A stretch of DNA of 64,000 bases, from positions 79,324 to 143,323 of the forward strand of contig DAIDME010000014.1 in the NCBI GenBank assembly GCA_027449125.1, read 5' to 3'. Position numbers and translations under genes: made by a program. The notes beneath the pieces are model-generated. The model did no database searches. It was not told the origin of the DNA and saw nothing but the letters and a program-made list of their open reading frames with translations. Shown piece after piece: positions 10,687 to 19,213 of this stretch (positions are counted from its first letter, which is position 1; each line of letters begins with the position of its first letter). The stretch comes from Solirubrobacterales bacterium. GTDB lineage: Bacteria > Actinomycetota > Thermoleophilia > Solirubrobacterales > Solirubrobacteraceae.

Positions 10687-11010
10687 TCACGACGCTCCTC
10701 GCGCGGCTTCCGCCATCAGATGCTCGATCTGGCCGCGGAGTTCCGACACCTGCGACTCCAAGCTCTCGACCCGCACGGACATCGGGACATGCTCCCCGGA
10801 GTCGATCTTGCGTGAGCGGCCCTCGAGCCATTCGCAGCACGCCTTGAGGTCGAACAGTCTGCGCCCCGCCGCGTCGAGCGGCCCGATCGGCATGCCCTCG
10901 GCCATCCGAAGCTCAAGCCAGCGTGCCGAGCGGTTCAGGTGCGCGGCTAGCACCTTCTTCGTGACCATCGGGCGGTCGTCGGGGCGATCGGGGAACCGAT
11001 AGACGCTCAT
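10687..11010 (-). CDS. MerR/excisionase-like DNA-binding protein
   Basis: MVTKKVLAAHLNRSARWLELRMAEGMPIGPLDAAGRRLFDLKACCEWLEGR, HTH plus coiled coil. Confidence 0.65.
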   Translation of the reverse strand: MSVYRFPDRPDDRPMVTKKVLAAHLNRSARWLELRMAEGMPIGPLDAAGRRLFDLKACCEWLEGRSRKIDSGEHVPMSVRVESLESQVSELRGQIEHLMAEAARGAS

Positions 11011-11282
11011 CGGGCACCGCAGAACGAGAGTTGGGGATCGGCCTGGCATTCCTGCTGCGTCAGCGTCTGCTGCGCCTGCGAGATCTGCAGCTGTACGCGT
11101 CGCATGCGATTCTCGTATTCGGTCAGGTCTGCGCCACAGAATGTGGCCCCGAAGCCGTTGCGCGCGCACGTGTTGAAGTTCAGCCCGACGTTGTACAGCG
11201 CGTAGTCGAGCCTGCCCGAGAAGTACATCACCCCGACGATGACCACGACTACCAAAAGTGTCACCTTCCACTTCATTCGCAT
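11007..11282 (-). CDS. Small single-TM protein
   Basis: VTLLVVVVIVGVMYFSG TM helix; Cys-containing soluble domain; 91 aa. Confidence 0.6.
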   Translation of the reverse strand: MRMKWKVTLLVVVVIVGVMYFSGRLDYALYNVGLNFNTCARNGFGATFCGADLTEYENRMRRVQLQISQAQQTLTQQECQADPQLSFCGAR

Positions 11283-11426
11283 CGCTCGATTCCCCCTTCG
11301 TGTAGATAAGTGGCCCCGGCCGCCCGAGTGACGGCCGGGGCATGTCTTGTGTCACGCTTTCCGCTGAGAGACGCGCCCGGGCATCTCCACGACCACGCCC
11401 AGGCCCTCGTGCGGCACGTCCGCCAT

Positions 11427-11849
11427 TCAGGCCACCCCCCTCTCGTCGCCCGCGCCGACCCGAAGCGCCTCGAACGCCTCGAGCGCCTCCACGATGTGCC
11501 GATGCTGCTCCGGGTACGGTCTGAGGAACTCTTTTTCCCAACGTCCCCACGGGCCCGTCCGTTCAGCCTCGGTCTCCTCCGGACACTCCTCCCGCCACCA
11601 CGCGATCTCCTCGGGGTCGACCCAGTCGGCGATGAACCTTCGCACCGCATCGTCCACGACGATCTGCACTGTGCTGGACCCCTGATTGTCAGCAACGGTT
11701 ATCGCGTCGTCGAGATGCACCGCCATCGTCGCGAGTTTCGCGAACCGGACCAGACTGTCAGCCGAGCACCCGTCATTGTCTATCAGGGGCCAAAACATGT
11801 CCGATAGCCCCCGAGCCTGCTCCATCGTCAGGGTTACGGTCGCAGTCAT
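11427..11849 (-). CDS. Hypothetical island protein, paralog 2
   Basis: Start at MTATVTLTMEQARGLSDM by ATGA overlap; shares motifs with 11846-12235. Confidence 0.65.
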   Translation of the reverse strand: MTATVTLTMEQARGLSDMFWPLIDNDGCSADSLVRFAKLATMAVHLDDAITVADNQGSSTVQIVVDDAVRRFIADWVDPEEIAWWREECPEETEAERTGPWGRWEKEFLRPYPEQHRHIVEALEAFEALRVGAGDERGVA

Positions 11850-12235
11850 GCCGCCACCTCGAAGCACTCGAGCGCCTCTAGTGCCGCGAGAGTGTCCCGC
11901 TGTTGAGCGGCGTACGGCCTGCGCAGATCTTTCTCAAAGCGCACCCAGACTCGCTCGCCCTGCTGCTGATCCTGTGGCACCGGGTTCGCCCGATACCACC
12001 CGATGTCCCCGCGCAGCCGCTCCGCGATCATCCACCGCACCGGCTCGTCCACGACGACCTCCACCGTCTCTGACTGCGACGCCTCAGCCGCAGCGATCGC
12101 GTCGTCCAGGTGTGCCGCTGCGGTGGCGTGCAGCGACGCTTCGCTCACGTCCTCCATCGAGCACTCGAGGTCGCTCCACCACATATCGCTGAGCGCATAC
12201 GCCTGCGGCCTTGTCAGCAACACCGTCTCGGGCAT
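11846..12235 (-). CDS. Hypothetical island protein, paralog 1
   Basis: MPETVLLTRPQAYALSDMWW; SD AGAAAGGAT upstream; paralog of next gene. Confidence 0.65.
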   Translation of the reverse strand: MPETVLLTRPQAYALSDMWWSDLECSMEDVSEASLHATAAAHLDDAIAAAEASQSETVEVVVDEPVRWMIAERLRGDIGWYRANPVPQDQQQGERVWVRFEKDLRRPYAAQQRDTLAALEALECFEVAA

Positions 12236-12344
12236 TGATCCCATCCTTTCTCGAAAGGACCGGACCCCTCCTGACGAGGACCGCAAACCGCCAAAACGCT
12301 AGCCTGCGATACGCGCACTCGAAGGGCCCTCCTTCGTTTGCGTG

Positions 12345-12375
12345 GCCCCGTCGCAGTTGACCGCTGCGGCGGGGC
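12345..12375. other. GC-rich leader hairpin
   Basis: gccccgtcgcag-ttgaccg-ctgcggcggggc, 12-bp stem with one mismatch. Confidence 0.55.
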
Positions 12376-12393
12376 GCTTTATTGGTGGTGTGA

Positions 12394-12422
12394 ATCCTAC
12401 ACTTGACCGCCCGGCTGTCAAG
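12394..12422 (-). promoter_or_regulatory. Sigma70-like promoter with overlapping inverted repeat
   Basis: Minus strand TTGACA-N16-TAGGAT; CTTGAC-N9-GTCAAG overlaps the -35/spacer. Confidence 0.6.
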
Positions 12423-12689
12423 GTCACATTCTGTGCGTGTTCGCCAGGCGAATCGCCCTGGGCGGGATCGCCCACGGCACGGGAGACTACGAGCGCCGCA
12501 CGGCCTCGCAAACTCGGGCTACCCACACATTTCGTGGGTGCTCACACACGTCGGCCGCCCCGATGGCCACAGAGCCGAAGCGCGCGACGCGACTCCGGCG
12601 ACCCTCGATCGCCCCTGACAGGGACGCGGTCGGCACACGCATCGAATAGCGGAGCCGGTCACGGCGTCACTCCAACACCGATGCTTCCC

Positions 12690-12905
12690 TCACTCGGACC
12701 GGCCGGCCCCTAGCTCGTGCTCGGGCACCCCGAGAGCTTCCGAGAGCGTCCGCAGCACCCAGGGCGCAGCGCGGTACGGGCGCAGGCGCAGGATGTGGCC
12801 CTCGTCGCATCCGAGCCGCTGGCGAGCGGCAGCCTGCTGGCGCCTGTTGGCCCGCCGATAAGCCTCGGCGATCGGCCCGGTCTGGGGGTTCAGCCCGGTT
12901 GTCAC
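12690..12905 (-). CDS. Small island protein (GTG start)
   Basis: VTTGLNPQTGPIAEAYRRANRRQQAAARQRLG...; GTGA overlap with preceding gene. Confidence 0.5.
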   Translation of the reverse strand: MTTGLNPQTGPIAEAYRRANRRQQAAARQRLGCDEGHILRLRPYRAAPWVLRTLSEALGVPEHELGAGRSE

Positions 12906-13057
12906 GTGGTCTCCTTCGGTTCGTGCGGCTTGAGCTGCGCGAGCAGAACGGCAAGCTCGCTCATGATGTGCGGGTCGTCGCGGTCGGGCCAAAGCGCCGA
13001 AGCGCGTGCCGGGAGCGCCTCGAGCGGCCGGCCAGGCAGTGTGTCGGGCGCGCTCAT
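12902..13057 (-). CDS. 51-aa island protein
   Basis: MSAPDTLPGRPLEALPARASALWPDRDDPHIMSELAVLLAQLKPHEPKETT; ATGA/GTGA overlaps on both sides. Confidence 0.5.
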   Translation of the reverse strand: MSAPDTLPGRPLEALPARASALWPDRDDPHIMSELAVLLAQLKPHEPKETT

Positions 13058-13791
13058 ACCACCGTCACCGAGAGCGTGCTGGTCGCGGTGCCGTAGACGG
13101 GATCGTCGGGGTTCAGCAACACATTGTTGACCGGCGTGTACGCGACTGTGACCGTGTAGCTGCCCGCGCTGGCGAACGTCACGGTAAACCAGCCCATCGC
13201 TTGCCCGCCACTGTTGCTCATCGCGGTGCCGTTGCCTGGTGTCGGGTCGGGTGCCACATCGCCGCCGTCCATGTTCTGATCCGCCACTGTCACACCGGTC
13301 GAAGGGCTGACAGTCACCCCGAGTGTGCCGTACGGGTACTCGTCGATCGCCTGTAGGGTCGTCGCCGTCGTGAGCGCCTGGTCGGCGGGCATCTTGTAGA
13401 TCCACGGGTTGACGTTGTACCCCCACGGGCCGTAACCGCCGCCGAGCACGATGTCGCTTCCGCCCGGCTCGGCAAGCCCGAGTATCTGGACACCCCCCTG
13501 GATCAAGCCTGGCGTTGAGCAGATGACCGGCATCCCGTTCTCAAGCTCCGCGAAGTTGCTCGCGACGGTGAAGACCGAGCTACCGGCCGGGCACGACGCG
13601 GTGAAGTCGATCACGTTCGACGCGCTTCCGATCGCGAGCGCGGACGTGTGCAACACGTACCCCGCAGGCATCGTCACCGCAGGCGGATCGCCCGCGATGA
13701 GCGAAGGATTGCGGTACATAAATGCGGTTGCGGTGTCGGATGCGTTGATGGCTTCCAAGTACTGCCACACGATCCCGGGCGTGACCGTCAT
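13054..13791 (-). CDS. Putative virion structural protein with C-terminal Ig-like domain
   Basis: 245 aa; C-term GWFTVTFASAGSYTVTVAYTP...TSTLSVTVV beta-rich Ig-like signature. Confidence 0.6.
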   Translation of the reverse strand: MTVTPGIVWQYLEAINASDTATAFMYRNPSLIAGDPPAVTMPAGYVLHTSALAIGSASNVIDFTASCPAGSSVFTVASNFAELENGMPVICSTPGLIQGGVQILGLAEPGGSDIVLGGGYGPWGYNVNPWIYKMPADQALTTATTLQAIDEYPYGTLGVTVSPSTGVTVADQNMDGGDVAPDPTPGNGTAMSNSGGQAMGWFTVTFASAGSYTVTVAYTPVNNVLLNPDDPVYGTATSTLSVTVV

Positions 13792-13871
13792 CCCTTGCTC
13801 GCCTTGATGATCGACTTCAGCGCCTGCCTGATGCTCTTCGGGCTGACGCCCGAGCCCTTTGCCGCTGCCAT
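13788..13871 (-). CDS. 27-aa cationic microprotein
   Basis: MAAAKGSGVSPKSIRQALKSIIKASKG; ATGA overlap with next ORF; SD-like GAGAGGA; below track length cutoff. Confidence 0.5.
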   Translation of the reverse strand: MAAAKGSGVSPKSIRQALKSIIKASKG

Positions 13872-13910
13872 TTCTTCATCCTCTCTGTGGTCAGTCATCG
13901 GGTTAGTTAG

Positions 13911-14720
13911 TTATTCGAGGGTCCATCCGTACGTCACGTCCGCCACGGTGTAGCCCTCAAGGGCGGTTTGCCGGTCGTCCTCTGCGGGTGATGGGTGCGC
14001 CGGATCGAACAGCAAGTCCCGGCCCGTGCACACCAGTAGGTGGTTCGCGAGCGGGTCGTTAGCGTCTCTCTCGATCGCCCCGATCCACCGTTTCGCCCAG
14101 ACCGGAGGTGAGGAGTGAAGCCGCAAGCGCACACCGGTCTGGCCCGCGAAGGTCTCGTAGCTCCCATCGAGCTCTGCGAGCACCGTTGCCGGGTCGGTGC
14201 CTGACAGGATGCGCCGCATCTCGTGCGGGTCCGGCACCAGCGAAGGGTGACATTGCGCCAATGTCGCGACGGTTGCCGTCGAGCAGTCGTCGCTTCGGCG
14301 CATGAAGTAGCCGCGCGTCCCATCACGCAGATGCTGAATGAACCAGCCGTCATCGAGCGCATCCTCGACCGTGTCACCCGGCGCCGGCGCGGGCTCGATC
14401 CCGAGCTGCTCCCAGTTTGCCCTCCTAAACCTGTGTACGGCTCGTGGGTATTCGGTCGCGACGAGCCACAGCTCCTGCGCCGGACTCGACGCCTGCGCGA
14501 CGAGCGCAGTGAACGTCTCAAGCGCGCTTGTGTCGGCGCCCTCCAGCCCAGGTCGGGGGATCGGCTTGCGTTGAGGCGCGCGGCGCGCCCGTGCGGGCCC
14601 GGGAGTCCTCCTGCGGGTCGCGTGCAGCTGCTTGGCTTCGTCGCGCGCGGCCGCGATGGCCGGGGCGCTCGCGAGAAGCCCAGCCATCCAATCGGGCTCC
14701 TCAGCTCGGGACGCCAACAC
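13911..14720 (-). CDS. Hypothetical phage-type protein
   Basis: 269 aa in capsid gene cluster; no confident family. Confidence 0.55.
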   Translation of the reverse strand: MLASRAEEPDWMAGLLASAPAIAAARDEAKQLHATRRRTPGPARARRAPQRKPIPRPGLEGADTSALETFTALVAQASSPAQELWLVATEYPRAVHRFRRANWEQLGIEPAPAPGDTVEDALDDGWFIQHLRDGTRGYFMRRSDDCSTATVATLAQCHPSLVPDPHEMRRILSGTDPATVLAELDGSYETFAGQTGVRLRLHSSPPVWAKRWIGAIERDANDPLANHLLVCTGRDLLFDPAHPSPAEDDRQTALEGYTVADVTYGWTLE

Positions 14721-14723
14721 CGC

Positions 14724-15128
14724 TCATGCCGCCCTTCTGGCGTCCGCGACCATCACGTCGAGGCAGGGCTGCTCCGGCAGGCCTGCGAGCCGCCTAGCGC
14801 GCCGCAACGCCAGCGCCTCGACGCAGTCGAACCCGAACGGCAAGTCGAGCGTGTCGATCTGCTCGACCGGGTAGCCGATCGCCAAGCCGACCGCGCGCGC
14901 CTGCTCCCCGGTCAGCCGTCCGATGCGCGGCAGATCCGGGCCCGCGCCAAGATCGGACCACCGGTCCAAGAGCTCGACGACGTTCTGCTGTGCGCGGAGC
15001 CGTCCCGCCGGGGTCGCCTCGTCGTCGTCGGCGAGCCTGGCGGCCGATCGCAGCGTTTCTGCGAGCACCTGGCCCTCCCTGGTCAGGGCCGCGCCCTCAA
15101 CGAGCCGCTCAATCACGTCTGCGAGCAT
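14724..15128 (-). CDS. Hypothetical head-associated protein
   Basis: Strong SD TTTTGGAGGGAAA-ATG; MLADVIERLVEGAALTREGQVLAETLRSAARL. Confidence 0.55.
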   Translation of the reverse strand: MLADVIERLVEGAALTREGQVLAETLRSAARLADDDEATPAGRLRAQQNVVELLDRWSDLGAGPDLPRIGRLTGEQARAVGLAIGYPVEQIDTLDLPFGFDCVEALALRRARRLAGLPEQPCLDVMVADARRAA

Positions 15129-15432
15129 TTTCCCTCCAAAATCGTAGTGATGGGCACCATCCCTCGGGGGATTTGGCACCCTCCGAAAAAAAATCGTCGG
15201 CCCAAAAAGAACGCTGAGAGGCAAGCTGTCATCAAAAATCTCGCGTGGGTCGTACCCGCCTCCCGGGTACGGTGCGAGCGAGGATCTGCGGCTGATCATC
15301 CCCGGCTCGACAGCCCGGCGTGCCAAAGGAGCGGGCGGTTGAACGCCACACGCCGATGCTGTCGAGTGGGGACGACCACCCCGAGCTGACGCCTTTAGTG
15401 CCTCGTCAGGCATGCGGTCGCTCGGGGAAGGG

Positions 15433-16029
15433 TCAGGATCTCGCGCCCATCCTTGCGGCGTGCTGAACCGCCGCGGCTTGGCGACTCAGCGACGTCAGAG
15501 CTTCGGCCGTCTCACGCTGCCGGCGGTCGTAGGCATCGCTTGCCGCCTTGAGCCGCCGTTGGTACCGGCGCATGAGATCCCAGTCGCGGTCTGTGATCTT
15601 GTCGCCGTTGCCCTTGAGTCCGCGCTTCCTCAGCTTGGCTAGCCGGTTCTCAACCCTCGTGTAGCGCTGGCAACGAGTGCCGGTTGTTTTCAGCCCGAGC
15701 TTGTCTTCGAGCACCAGTACCTGTGACCACACCGCCGCACGCGGATCGGTGAGCATCTCGACCAGCCACTCAGGCTCAGAGCGTCTCTCGACGTGGCCGG
15801 TAGTGGAGCGGACGCTCACCGGCTGACCGCGTTTGCCGACGTTGCCCGGCTTACTTGCCGGCTTGCTTGCCGGCTTGCCAAGTCGTGCGAGAGCCTTGTT
15901 CAACTCGACGATGTTCACTCGCATTGAGTCGCAGTACCGCGACTGCTGCGCGTGTGTCATGTCATTGAAGGTCATGTTGCGCGCGGCGAGTGCGCTTCTG
16001 GTTGCGCGTGCCGTCTCCATGATGTCCAT
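15433..16029 (-). CDS. Hypothetical basic protein next to capsid gene
   Basis: Start MDIMETARATRSALAARNM with SD AAAGGAGAA; basic, helical. Confidence 0.6.
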   Translation of the reverse strand: MDIMETARATRSALAARNMTFNDMTHAQQSRYCDSMRVNIVELNKALARLGKPASKPASKPGNVGKRGQPVSVRSTTGHVERRSEPEWLVEMLTDPRAAVWSQVLVLEDKLGLKTTGTRCQRYTRVENRLAKLRKRGLKGNGDKITDRDWDLMRRYQRRLKAASDAYDRRQRETAEALTSLSRQAAAVQHAARMGARS

Positions 16030-16050
16030 GTGTCGTTCTCCTTTCACCTG

Positions 16051-17466
16051 TTAGAAGCCGGCCGGGACAACCAAACCGGTACCTTGCACCGAGCCGATCG
16101 CGGACGGGTAGCGCTGTGGGAATACCGCCGCGTACATGTGCCATCCAAGGACAACGGCGAGCTGCCCCGCGCTGTCGCTGCCCGGGTAGGCGACGAACCG
16201 CGGGCCGACCGGGTCCTCGAGCAGAATCACATCGCTGGCGCGCACCAGCACGATCGCATCCTGGTTCGTGCCCGCGCCGAGGTCGCTCGGGATCTCGTTG
16301 TCGTGATACACGGGCAGCGACGCGAGTGGGCCGTACGGGCCGGTGTCGGTTTTCGGCACCGTTCCGGTGCCCGGTCGCTGTGTCGGCTCGTTGCCGGAAC
16401 CGTCAGGCGCGCCGGCAATGCTGAACCAGCGCGAGCCGCGCATCAGAATCACGGTCGGTGACCGCTTGCGGGTATCGCTGATCGTGCCGGCACACTGCGC
16501 GATCGCGTTGACGATCCCAGCCGAGGTCGGCGTGGCGGCGGTGTAGGTCGTGAGGATCGCGCCCGGCACACCATCGACGACACTCGTGCCGACGTTCAGG
16601 AGCCCGAGCATCTGACCGTTGGTGCCGGTGCCGTTCATCAGCTGCTGGGCGAGCGACTGGCCGTACGCGTCCGCGAAGTCCTGCAGCACGATTTCGTCGC
16701 TGAACTGCCCACCGCGGTCGTAAAGCTGCTGCGAGACGAGCGCCGAACCTTCGAACGTCGCGACCTTCGCCGTGATCGAGTCGGTGGAGCTGTACTGGTC
16801 CGGCGCGGTCGTGTTCTCCACCGCGTCGGGCACCACACCGGCCGCCGAGTCAAACCGGGGGATCTCCAGAAGCAACGTGTCCGGCGGTAAGTCGACGCGC
16901 GTCACAAGCTGCTTGAGCGGGCATGCCGCACGAGCCACGGACGCCCACTGTTCCTGCATCCACCGCGGCGGCACCAGCTCGCCACCCGCGCCAGCAGTAG
17001 ACGACAGCGCACGGCTCTGCGGGCTGGCGGTGATGCCATAGAACGGCAGCCCGGCGCGCGCGTCCGCCTCGGTCAGCTCCACCCGCCCACGCTCAAAGTC
17101 GGTATGGCGCTGCAGCCGCTCGGAGGCCTCTGTGGCGCTGCTGACGCCGGGAACGGGCCATGACGGGTTAGCGGACGCCACTAGGTCCGCGAAGAACGAT
17201 CGGCGCTTGTCGCCACGCTGATAGATGTCCGGCTCGCGCGTCACCCGAATCTCGGGCAGCGCCTGGCGGCGCCGCTCGAGCTGATCGATCCGTGAATAGG
17301 CGAACTCCATCTGACCCTCGAGCCGCGCCCGCTCATCAAGTGTGAGCCCGGGCGCGCGCAACTGCTCGTCGAGCTCGAGTGCGGCGCGCACCGCCTGCTC
17401 GCGGTCCTCGCGCACCCGCTCGTGCAGATCCTCGATTCCCTCGGCATACGCCGCTGATACAGCCAT
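16051..17466 (-). CDS. HK97-fold phage major capsid protein
   Basis: N-terminal coiled-coil delta-like domain; GGELVPPRWMQE..., ALVSQQLYDRG, QSLAQQLMNGTGTNGQMLGLLN; TGATG overlap gives this start. Confidence 0.9.
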   Translation of the reverse strand: MAVSAAYAEGIEDLHERVREDREQAVRAALELDEQLRAPGLTLDERARLEGQMEFAYSRIDQLERRRQALPEIRVTREPDIYQRGDKRRSFFADLVASANPSWPVPGVSSATEASERLQRHTDFERGRVELTEADARAGLPFYGITASPQSRALSSTAGAGGELVPPRWMQEQWASVARAACPLKQLVTRVDLPPDTLLLEIPRFDSAAGVVPDAVENTTAPDQYSSTDSITAKVATFEGSALVSQQLYDRGGQFSDEIVLQDFADAYGQSLAQQLMNGTGTNGQMLGLLNVGTSVVDGVPGAILTTYTAATPTSAGIVNAIAQCAGTISDTRKRSPTVILMRGSRWFSIAGAPDGSGNEPTQRPGTGTVPKTDTGPYGPLASLPVYHDNEIPSDLGAGTNQDAIVLVRASDVILLEDPVGPRFVAYPGSDSAGQLAVVLGWHMYAAVFPQRYPSAIGSVQGTGLVVPAGF

Positions 17467-18065
17467 CAGAACTCCTCCCCTCGGGCGATCCGCCCCACGG
17501 CTTGAACCATCTCTCGCAGCTCGCGCTGCCCGGCCTCCTGAGCGTCGAGGCGCTCCTCGATCGCCGCGCAACGTGCGATCAGCTGGGTGAGCGGGTCGGC
17601 GGCCATCTTGCGAGCGATCGAGTTCGCTCGAGCCTCCTCGGCGACCCGCTGCTCCTCGGCGTGTGCGGCAGCCCGCTCACGTTCGAGCTGGCCGTAGTCG
17701 ATCATCGGCGCCGGCTGCCGGCGTGGCGCGTACGGCCCTCGCTTCGATAACAGAGTCACTTGTCTCTCCTTCTTCGGTTCAATTTCGCGGCTGTACGCCG
17801 CCTCAAGGCCACCTGGCACGCTGGCTGTCACCAGCTCACGGCGCTCAAGCTTCGGGTACAGCCCCGGGTCGCTGCTCAGCCACTCGCAGGGCCACGCCCG
17901 GCCGTCACACACCGGCAGTACCACCTGCCGCGATCCGGTAGGCGCAATCGCTGCCCTGCGCTTCACCGCACCACTACGCCCGAGCCGGCCGCCCATCGCC
18001 GCGCTACAGCCGACATGCACCGCCCGCGGGTTCGAGCGGTCAAACCCTCTGGGACTCACACTCAT
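17466..18065 (-). CDS. Hypothetical protein with C-terminal coiled coil, possible scaffold
   Basis: Immediately upstream of MCP with TGATG overlap; Glu/Arg-rich C-terminus. Confidence 0.5.
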   Translation of the reverse strand: MSVSPRGFDRSNPRAVHVGCSAAMGGRLGRSGAVKRRAAIAPTGSRQVVLPVCDGRAWPCEWLSSDPGLYPKLERRELVTASVPGGLEAAYSREIEPKKERQVTLLSKRGPYAPRRQPAPMIDYGQLERERAAAHAEEQRVAEEARANSIARKMAADPLTQLIARCAAIEERLDAQEAGQRELREMVQAVGRIARGEEF

Positions 18066-18598
18066 GCTACCTCCAAGTGTGAACGGGCTTCCGGCATATG
18101 GGCGATCTCGTCCTGCTGACTGCGGTCAGGCACGGCAACACTCAGCCCGACAAGCCACACCACTCCGCCGCGACGCACCAGCTCGACCCCACGCTCACGG
18201 AGCTGCACAGCAAGCTGACGGTTAGTCGGCAGATCAGCACGCTCCTCGGGATCAACTGTCCAAGCGTGCAGCGCCGCCGCGAACTCACCGAGTGTCACCG
18301 CGCCACGATCGCAGCACGCGTCGAGCAAGAAGCGGTCGAGGCAGTACTCGCCGAGCCTGAAACGGATGTCGGCCGGGTTGTGTTGCGCTCGCGTCCTGGC
18401 ACGCGGACGGTACGGCGTGCGCTGGGCCTGCTCCAACCGCACGTCTGCCCAGGCATACTCGAGCTGCTCTGTGATCTGCTGGACCGCTCCGACATCACCC
18501 ATACGCCAAGCGTGTGATCGTTCGGCCGCGAGCCTGAGCACACGAGCACGTGCGAAGTCGCCGACGGTCGGCTGCTCGACTATGGCAGCGGCCGTCAT
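18062..18598 (-). CDS. Protein with primase C-terminal-like winged-helix domain
   Basis: CDRGAVTLGEFAAALHAWTVDPEERADLPTNRQLAVQLRERGVELVRRGGVVWLVGLSV. Confidence 0.55.
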   Translation of the reverse strand: MTAAAIVEQPTVGDFARARVLRLAAERSHAWRMGDVGAVQQITEQLEYAWADVRLEQAQRTPYRPRARTRAQHNPADIRFRLGEYCLDRFLLDACCDRGAVTLGEFAAALHAWTVDPEERADLPTNRQLAVQLRERGVELVRRGGVVWLVGLSVAVPDRSQQDEIAHMPEARSHLEVA

Positions 18599-18774
18599 CG
18601 TTCGCCCCGCTTCGACTCGCGAACGATGCGCCAGTTCTCGGCAAGCCGACGCCGAGCGATCACCCACCGCCCACCGTCGCTGTCCTCGATCAGCAACTTA
18701 CCGCCGCTCACCGCCGCCACCGTGTACCGTGCGCCCGCCGGGTCCGCGATCTTGTCACCCATCGTCACCGCCAT
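18595..18774 (-). CDS. 59-aa small protein (not in track)
   Basis: MAVTMGDKIADPAGARYTVAAVSGGKLLIEDSDGGRWVIARRRLAENWRIVRESKRGER; ATGA overlap with next gene. Confidence 0.6.
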   Translation of the reverse strand: MAVTMGDKIADPAGARYTVAAVSGGKLLIEDSDGGRWVIARRRLAENWRIVRESKRGER

Positions 18775-19010
18775 GAGGCCTCCTCGTCGTGGTCAGTCGC
18801 CAGTGAGCCGAACTCGCTCGCGGCCTCGTCAAGCAGCGCCGCGAACGCGTCAAGGCTCGAGGCGGCCAGCTCGGGCGCGGCGCTTTGTGCGGCCCGAGCG
18901 AGCGCGTTACACAACCCCGCGGCGGCAGGGATGGCGTCCGCTCGAAGTCCACGCGCGAGCAGCGCATGCAAAAGGCGAGCTGCGCCCGGTTCGTAGTCGA
19001 GGCCGCTCAC
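18765..19010 (-). CDS. Small island protein
   Basis: MSGLDYEPGAARLLHALLARGLRADAIPAAAGL; overlapping starts and stops. Confidence 0.5.
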   Translation of the reverse strand: MSGLDYEPGAARLLHALLARGLRADAIPAAAGLCNALARAAQSAAPELAASSLDAFAALLDEAASEFGSLATDHDEEASWR

Positions 19011-19213
19011 GACGCAACCCCGATCGGCTCGAGGTCAGCAGCGAGCTGCGCGAGCCGATCAGCGCACCCGATCGCCACGTCGCTGCTGGTCGCCCTCAGA
19101 TCGGCCTCGACGGCGCGCAGCTCGGCCACAATGTCGGCATCGGTCCAGAACCGCCGAGCTTCGACAGCCTGTGGGTCGGGCTGCTCGCCGAGAGTGAGCT
19201 GTTTCGCGGTCAC
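19007..19213 (-). CDS. Small island protein
   Basis: MTAKQLTLGEQPDPQAVEARRFWTDADIVAEL; ATGA overlaps. Confidence 0.55.
   Translation of the reverse strand: MTAKQLTLGEQPDPQAVEARRFWTDADIVAELRAVEADLRATSSDVAIGCADRLAQLAADLEPIGVAS

Noticed and set aside
14223-15389. 388-aa plus-strand ORF inside the island
   Set aside because: Opposes SD-supported, overlapping minus-strand genes; composition typical of an antisense artefact.
15129-15413. N-terminal extension of the 14724 ORF through the poly-T tract
   Set aside because: Strong SD GGAGGG points to ATG at 15128; upstream codon use is poor.
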